In this document: piece after piece, positions 60,787 through 64,000 of the stretch
Layout: every line of letters begins with the position of its first letter
Position numbering within the stretch: position 1 is the stretch's first letter
NCBI GenBank assembly: GCA_964410065.1
Contig: CAYPFO010000008.1
Location: forward strand, 1-64,000
Origin: Serpens sp964410065
Lineage (GTDB): Bacteria > Pseudomonadota > Gammaproteobacteria > Pseudomonadales > Pseudomonadaceae
Direction of reading: 5' to 3'
Length of the DNA: 64,000 nt
Notes under the pieces: model-generated
Databases searched by the model: none
What the model saw: the letters and a program-made list of their open reading frames with translations, nothing else
What the model was told of the DNA's origin: nothing
Position numbers and translations under genes: made by a program

Positions 60787-61155
60787 ATGTCGTTCGCAAT
60801 CCCACAAGCAACCTCAATTACCGCCCTGTTCGTGACCAAGACTGACCATTACACGAACAAAGACACCGGCGAAGTTCGCGCCAGTGTTCAAGCCCTGTCG
60901 CCGATCCCCCAAGGCGCGTTTGGCAATGCCAAGGGCTTTGAAATCACTGAATACAGCGCCGACGCCTCGGTTATCGATCAGATCGACCTGAGCAATGGCC
61001 CTGCTGTATTCAAGTTTGAATCGCAGATTCGCCCGATCACCAACCGCTTTGGTAAGACCACCAACACGCAGTTCCTGACCCGCATTCTGATTGATCGCCC
61101 TGGTCATCAGCAGCCGCGTAATGAACAACCCAAGCAAGAGCCTGCCAAGGCTTAA
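60787..61155 (+). CDS. Filamentous phage ssDNA-binding protein (gpV-like)
   Basis: The 122-residue product MSFAIPQATSITALFVTKTD has ALSPIPQGAFGNAKGFEITEYSADASVIDQIDLSNG and an OB-like beta-rich core, ending with a Gln/Pro/Glu-rich tail (QQPRNEQPKQEP). Its location before the coat genes matches the Pf ssDNA-binding protein that coats replicated single strands. GGAAG is 6 bases before the ATG. Confidence 0.8.
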   Translation: MSFAIPQATSITALFVTKTDHYTNKDTGEVRASVQALSPIPQGAFGNAKGFEITEYSADASVIDQIDLSNGPAVFKFESQIRPITNRFGKTTNTQFLTRILIDRPGHQQPRNEQPKQEPAKA

Positions 61156-61171
61156 TCGGGAGGGCTAACGC

Positions 61172-61414
61172 ATGAAAGCGCCGCTCCGTGTTGCCTTTGG
61201 TTGGGTTCTTTACGTGGCCATATTCGCCGCAATAAACCCGATCACTGTTTTGTTGCTTGATGTCGTAGTGGATCAGCCGCTTTCGCTAACAATACATGCG
61301 GCGCTGATTGCTATAGCCATTTTTGTTTTCTTCCACGTTGCGTTTCTGGATCGCTTTTGGCTCTGGTGTGATAAGGGGTCTTCCCGTCAAAAAAAAGCGA
61401 AAGTTGAACAATGA
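61172..61414 (+). CDS. Small inner-membrane prophage protein
   Basis: The 80-residue product has two membrane helices (VAFGWVLYVAIFAAINPITVLLL and LTIHAALIAIAIFVFFHVAFL) and a basic tail (KGSSRQKKAKVEQ). GGGAGGG is 7 bases before the ATG. It overlaps the next gene by 4 bases. It is a probable assembly or minor virion protein; the homologue family is not named with certainty. Confidence 0.7.
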   Translation: MKAPLRVAFGWVLYVAIFAAINPITVLLLDVVVDQPLSLTIHAALIAIAIFVFFHVAFLDRFWLWCDKGSSRQKKAKVEQ

Positions 61415-61623
61415 ATTTCATTGCCTGTGAAGGGAATTGGACTGTTACCAACGGCGTTCCCGCCTGCGATGGCTCGTTGGTTTCGTTCACAGGTATTGAG
61501 ATGCGCGAGGAATTACACCTAAATCCCGCGCTAACCATTGAGGAAGCTGACCACTTGTTGTGGGCAACCGTTGGTTTGTTCGTAACCGTGTTTGGTTTTC
61601 TCATTTTAAAGAAAGTCCTATAA
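61411..61623 (+). CDS. Minor coat-like prophage protein
   Basis: The 70-residue product MNFIACEGNWTVTNGVPACD has two cysteines in the N-terminal part and a C-terminal helix (LLWATVGLFVTVFGFLILKKVL) with Lys end, the style of small filamentous coat proteins. It starts by an ATGA overlap and sits directly before CoaB. Confidence 0.68.
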   Translation: MNFIACEGNWTVTNGVPACDGSLVSFTGIEMREELHLNPALTIEEADHLLWATVGLFVTVFGFLILKKVL

Positions 61624-61634
61624 GGGGTAATCCT

Positions 61635-61847
61635 ATGAAAAGCATGAATATCGTTAAGAAGTTTGGCCGTAAGCTGGCCGCTGGTGGTGCCGTTATGCTC
61701 GCCGGCACTCAAATGGCCCTGGCCGATACCGCAGCCGCCACAACCGCTATGGAAGCGACCAAGGGCAATATCGAGATTGTTGGCTGGGCGGCCTTTGGCC
61801 TCGTCATTGCCGCTGCTGCGTTCAAGTATATGCGCCGCGCGGTGTAA
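61635..61847 (+). CDS. coaB: Major coat protein CoaB precursor (gpVIII)
   Basis: The 70-residue precursor has signal peptide MKSMNIVKKFGRKLAAGGAV...TQMALA. The mature coat of 40 residues begins DTAAATTAMEATKGNIEIVG, then a hydrophobic GWAAFGLVIAAAAFKYM and basic end RRAV. This is the acidic - hydrophobic - basic pattern of inovirus major coat. AAGGGG is 7 bases upstream, and a terminator follows. Confidence 0.88.
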   Translation: MKSMNIVKKFGRKLAAGGAVMLAGTQMALADTAAATTAMEATKGNIEIVGWAAFGLVIAAAAFKYMRRAV

Positions 61848-61860
61848 CCCACTGCTGCCG

Positions 61861-61932
61861 GTTGTTGGCGAGTCCCGCTAACCAACTCGCTAACAACTAG
61901 CAGCCCGCCCCGTTAATACGGGGCTTTTTTTT
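61861..61932 (+). terminator. Terminator after coaB
   Basis: A GTTGTTGGCGAGT...ACTCGCTAACAAC stem (61861-61896) is followed by GCCCCG - TTAATA - CGGGGC (61907-61924) and eight T residues. The stem-loop pair could protect the abundant coat message and limit read-through into coaA. Confidence 0.85.
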
Positions 61933-61952
61933 GAACACACAAGGGCCGCCCA

Positions 61953-62033
61953 ATGGTTACGTTTGATCCCAATGTTTATTACTTGTTGGTAAGCGCTCTG
62001 GCATTTGCTGTTCTTCTTTTTGGGCGGGTTTGA
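61953..62033 (+). CDS. 26-residue hydrophobic minor coat-like protein
   Basis: The ORF begins MVTFDPNVYYLLVSALAFAV and ends LLFGRV. AAGGG is 7 bases before its ATG. It consists almost entirely of one membrane helix and ends with TGA one base before the coaA ATG. Size and location resemble the tiny gpVII/gpIX proteins of filamentous virions. It is short, so coding is inferred from the ribosome site and position. Confidence 0.65.
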   Translation: MVTFDPNVYYLLVSALAFAVLLFGRV

Positions 62034-62034
62034 T

Positions 62035-63453
62035 ATGAAGCTGATTATTCGTGTCGCTTTGTTATTCGCAGCGTTGTCCGGGCAGATGGCGGTTGCCGAG
62101 GATTATTGGTGGGGTTACAGAGATGCTCGCTACCCTTCAGCGGATGCTGCCTGTAGTGCGCATCTGCAATATATGCGAGAGAACCATGGGTCTGGTTATG
62201 TGTCGTACAGGGTGCAGCTCAACCCCCAGGGGTCAAGTGGGCAGTGCACCTTGCTTAACGTAAATGGAGCCAGCATGGGCTCCATGAATATTGGGCGCTC
62301 TGGTGATTCCTGTCCTGCTGGGCATACCTTTAATATGACCACTGGCGCCTGTGATGCGCCTGAGCCTGGAGAGTGTGAGGCCGCTACCGGCATCACCTAC
62401 CACCAGCAAAAGATTGCCGACATTCTGCCGGGTGGCGGTTTTGGCAATCGCACGCCTACGCCAGACGAGGTGTGTACAGGTGGTTGCGCCTATGGCCTGC
62501 CGGCCAAAGAGGGTCATTCATTCCGCTTTGTAAGCGGCAACCCTGCTGGTGCTTGGCAAAATTATTCATACCGTGGCACGGGTAAATCTTGCACGGCGGG
62601 CGTAACGCCCGATCTCGTCCCGCCCATGCCGCTTACGCCCAGCTCTGACAAGTCCAGCGAGTGCACCAATAAGGTCATGGACGCGGAAGGTCGGCAGTCC
62701 TATTCCTGCACCACGGCGGATAGCTACACCGATCCCGGAGCCATGGATTGCGGTGAGATAAAAGGCGAATTTCAGTGCCTGGCTAAATCTCCTGCCCCCA
62801 AGCAAACCAATAACACCGTCAAAACTGACGTTGTAGAAACTCCTGGCGATGATGGCTCCAAGCAAGTCGAAACCACCACTACGACCACGACCACCACTTG
62901 CACGGGTGTAGGGGCGTGCCAAACGACGACCACCACGAATGTTAACAACTCTCATGTAAAGGGCGACGGTTCGGTTGGCTCAGAATCCAACACCTGCACC
63001 GGGCCGGGTTGTAAGGATGGTGACGGCCAGGATCAGGAAGAACGTAAAGAGGAAGAGAAAGAAGAATCCAGCGTTTCCGGTGGGGATCAATGCGAGGCCC
63101 CTCCGGTTTGTGAGGGCGACCCCCTTCAGTGTGAATTAATCAGGCAACAGCACAAAACCCGTTGCGATGCCGAAAATCTCAATGATTTCACTAAAGTGAA
63201 AAGCGATCTTGAAAGCCGCGTCCAGGGCGATGAATTCAAGTTGACCAAAACCGAGATTGATATTCCGTCGTTTATCACTCAAGGCACGCGCTTTTTACCG
63301 TCCAATACATGCCCGCAACCTGAAATAGCCAGCACAAGCGGCGGTCAAGTTGCGTTCAGTTATGAACCTATGTGTCGCCTGGCTTCTGGCATTAGCCCGC
63401 TGGTGATTATTGCCGCCTCGCTTGCGGCCGCTCTGTTCATTTTTCGTGATTGA
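62035..63453 (+). CDS. coaA: Attachment (adsorption) coat protein CoaA (gpIII)
   Basis: The 472-residue precursor has signal MKLIIRVALLFAALSGQMAVA. A Cys-rich N-terminal domain (about 20-250, several disulfides) is followed by a Thr-rich linker with nine consecutive Thr then TTTTT (about 283-303) and a hydrophilic DGQDQEERKEEEKEE segment. A C-terminal domain follows, then the anchor SPLVIIAASLAAALFIFRD. This is the adsorption protein that binds the host pilus. It begins one base after the small coat gene. Confidence 0.85.
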   Translation: MKLIIRVALLFAALSGQMAVAEDYWWGYRDARYPSADAACSAHLQYMRENHGSGYVSYRVQLNPQGSSGQCTLLNVNGASMGSMNIGRSGDSCPAGHTFNMTTGACDAPEPGECEAATGITYHQQKIADILPGGGFGNRTPTPDEVCTGGCAYGLPAKEGHSFRFVSGNPAGAWQNYSYRGTGKSCTAGVTPDLVPPMPLTPSSDKSSECTNKVMDAEGRQSYSCTTADSYTDPGAMDCGEIKGEFQCLAKSPAPKQTNNTVKTDVVETPGDDGSKQVETTTTTTTTTCTGVGACQTTTTTNVNNSHVKGDGSVGSESNTCTGPGCKDGDGQDQEERKEEEKEESSVSGGDQCEAPPVCEGDPLQCELIRQQHKTRCDAENLNDFTKVKSDLESRVQGDEFKLTKTEIDIPSFITQGTRFLPSNTCPQPEIASTSGGQVAFSYEPMCRLASGISPLVIIAASLAAALFIFRD

Positions 63454-63465
63454 TAGGGGGTTCGT

Positions 63466-63786
63466 ATGTGGTACGTGTATATCTTTGAATTTATCCTTCT
63501 AGTCGGCGCCCCACTCGTTAAGTCGTTGCTTAAGGTGATTGGCATTGGTGCCGTTTCGTATGTCGGCATCAATCTAATTTTGGATCAGGCTACGCAGTAC
63601 ATTATTACCAATGCGGGAAACATCGGTCAGGCTGTCCAGATGCTCCTGGGCATGGCGTCCTTTGACGTGGCCATTAATATTTATCTTTCGGCTATTACCA
63701 CCAAACTTGTCTTTAAGGGCATGGACAAAGTTACCGGCAAGCTTACCGAGCTGCGCCGTACTGGTTCCGGTTCGCTTGAGGCTTAA
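63466..63786 (+). CDS. gpVI-like minor coat protein (DUF2523 type)
   Basis: The 106-residue product MWYVYIFEFILLVGAPLVKS has three hydrophobic spans, ends KLTELRRTGSGSLEA and has VGINLILDQATQYIITNAGNIGQAVQMLLGMASFDVAINIYLSAITTKLVF in its middle. It matches the gpVI-type proteins placed between CoaA and Zot in Pf and related phages. GGGGG lies just upstream. Confidence 0.82.
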   Translation: MWYVYIFEFILLVGAPLVKSLLKVIGIGAVSYVGINLILDQATQYIITNAGNIGQAVQMLLGMASFDVAINIYLSAITTKLVFKGMDKVTGKLTELRRTGSGSLEA

Positions 63787-63797
63787 CGGGGGCTGTT

Positions 63798-64000
63798 ATG
63801 TCAGATGCAACTTTAACGGTTCGCACCGGCTTACAAGGCAACGGTAAAACGCTGAACACCATTAAGGAGGTGGATGCATACGCCCATAAAGCACAGCGCC
63901 CTGTTTATTTTCACAATATCACTGACCTTAAACCCGAACTCCTCAAGGCCAACTGGTTTGAGTTTGAAGAACCGCACAAGTGGTTTGAACTTCCTAATGA
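63798..64000 (+). CDS. zot: Zot-family assembly ATPase (gpI), N-terminal part
   Basis: Only the first 67 codons are in the window: MSDATLTVRTGLQGNGKTLN, with a Walker A GLQGNGKT at 11-18, then VYFHNITDLKPELL and WFEFEEPHKWFELPN. Zot proteins energise virion extrusion through the envelope. The ATG follows the upstream stop by 11 bases. The remainder continues outside the window. Confidence 0.85.
   Translation, partial: MSDATLTVRTGLQGNGKTLNTIKEVDAYAHKAQRPVYFHNITDLKPELLKANWFEFEEPHKWFELPN

Larger units (their letters stand above)
58399..64000 (+). mobile_element. Pf-like filamentous (inovirus) prophage, left part
   Basis: From the tRNA attachment site rightwards: an unknown minus-strand gene, repressor, operator cluster, excisionase, small early genes, hairpin-rich non-coding DNA, ssDNA-binding protein, coat genes, adsorption protein, gpVI-like protein and Zot. 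The order repressor - excisionase - ssDNA-binding - CoaB - CoaA - gpVI - Zot is that of Pseudomonas Pf phages. GC is visibly lower and codon use different from the host core. The right end with Rep and integrase is outside the window. Confidence 0.92.

Overview
The window is a chromosomal segment of a gamma-proteobacterium of the genus Pseudomonas. The evidence is high GC content with G/C-biased third codon positions, the conserved pseudomonad order proS - oprD - slyX - sstT - cold-shock gene - dps - aspS - yebC - ruvCAB - ybgC - tolQRAB - pal - cpoB - tRNA-Lys - nadA - hemN, an OprD porin, a lipase with its Lif foldase, and a Pf-type filamentous prophage. The species cannot be fixed from the sequence alone; lipases of this subfamily and a lycopene cyclase relic would fit a P. 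mendocina/alcaligenes/straminea-like lineage, but that is inference.

Layout. 1-956: an array of a ~263 bp unit built around a palindromic GGCGAATGAATTCGCC core; the same core recurs at 26.3-26.6 kb. 0.96-13.95 kb: a patchwork of single metabolic genes (TPR protein, Zn alcohol dehydrogenase, methyltransferase, FKBP, LrgAB, GFA, glyoxalase-like, isochorismatase-like, a large EF-hand-like membrane protein, maltose-type acetyltransferase). It is interspersed with gene relics (HigA antitoxin, lycopene cyclase CrtY, LysR regulator tail) and a second extragenic repeat family. 14.1-17.1 kb: a modABC-modE molybdate operon behind a clear ModE operator. 17.2-18.8 kb: a DAHP synthase gene behind two short aromatic-codon-rich ORFs and a strong terminator, which looks like an attenuator. 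18.9-22.7 kb: RraB and a Baeyer-Villiger monooxygenase/esterase/SDR cluster. 23.0-26.2 kb: a sigma-54-type promoter, two tandem secreted lipases and their foldase.

26.8-50.1 kb is the conserved core: CopD, HemN (with an ANR box), NadA, two identical tRNA-Lys(CTT) genes, the whole Tol-Pal operon, the RuvABC Holliday junction machine, YebC, AspRS, Dps, a membrane-anchored cold-shock protein, SstT, a pseudouridine synthase, SlyX, HIT protein, OprD and ProRS. 50.2-58.2 kb: a lipoprotein hydrolase, LysE exporter, Tsx-like channel, GST, a MocR-type aminotransferase divergent from a MarR-benE pair across a perfect inverted repeat, and a class III sirtuin.

58.4 kb to the window end is a filamentous (Pf/inovirus) prophage inserted in the 3' end of a tRNA gene. 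From the attachment site it carries an unrecognised minus-strand membrane protein, a repressor divergent from an excisionase across three operator copies, three small early genes, a hairpin-rich non-coding block, the ssDNA-binding protein, small membrane and coat proteins (including a 26-residue one), CoaB, CoaA, a gpVI-like protein and the start of Zot. The replication and integrase genes and the right attachment site lie outside the window.
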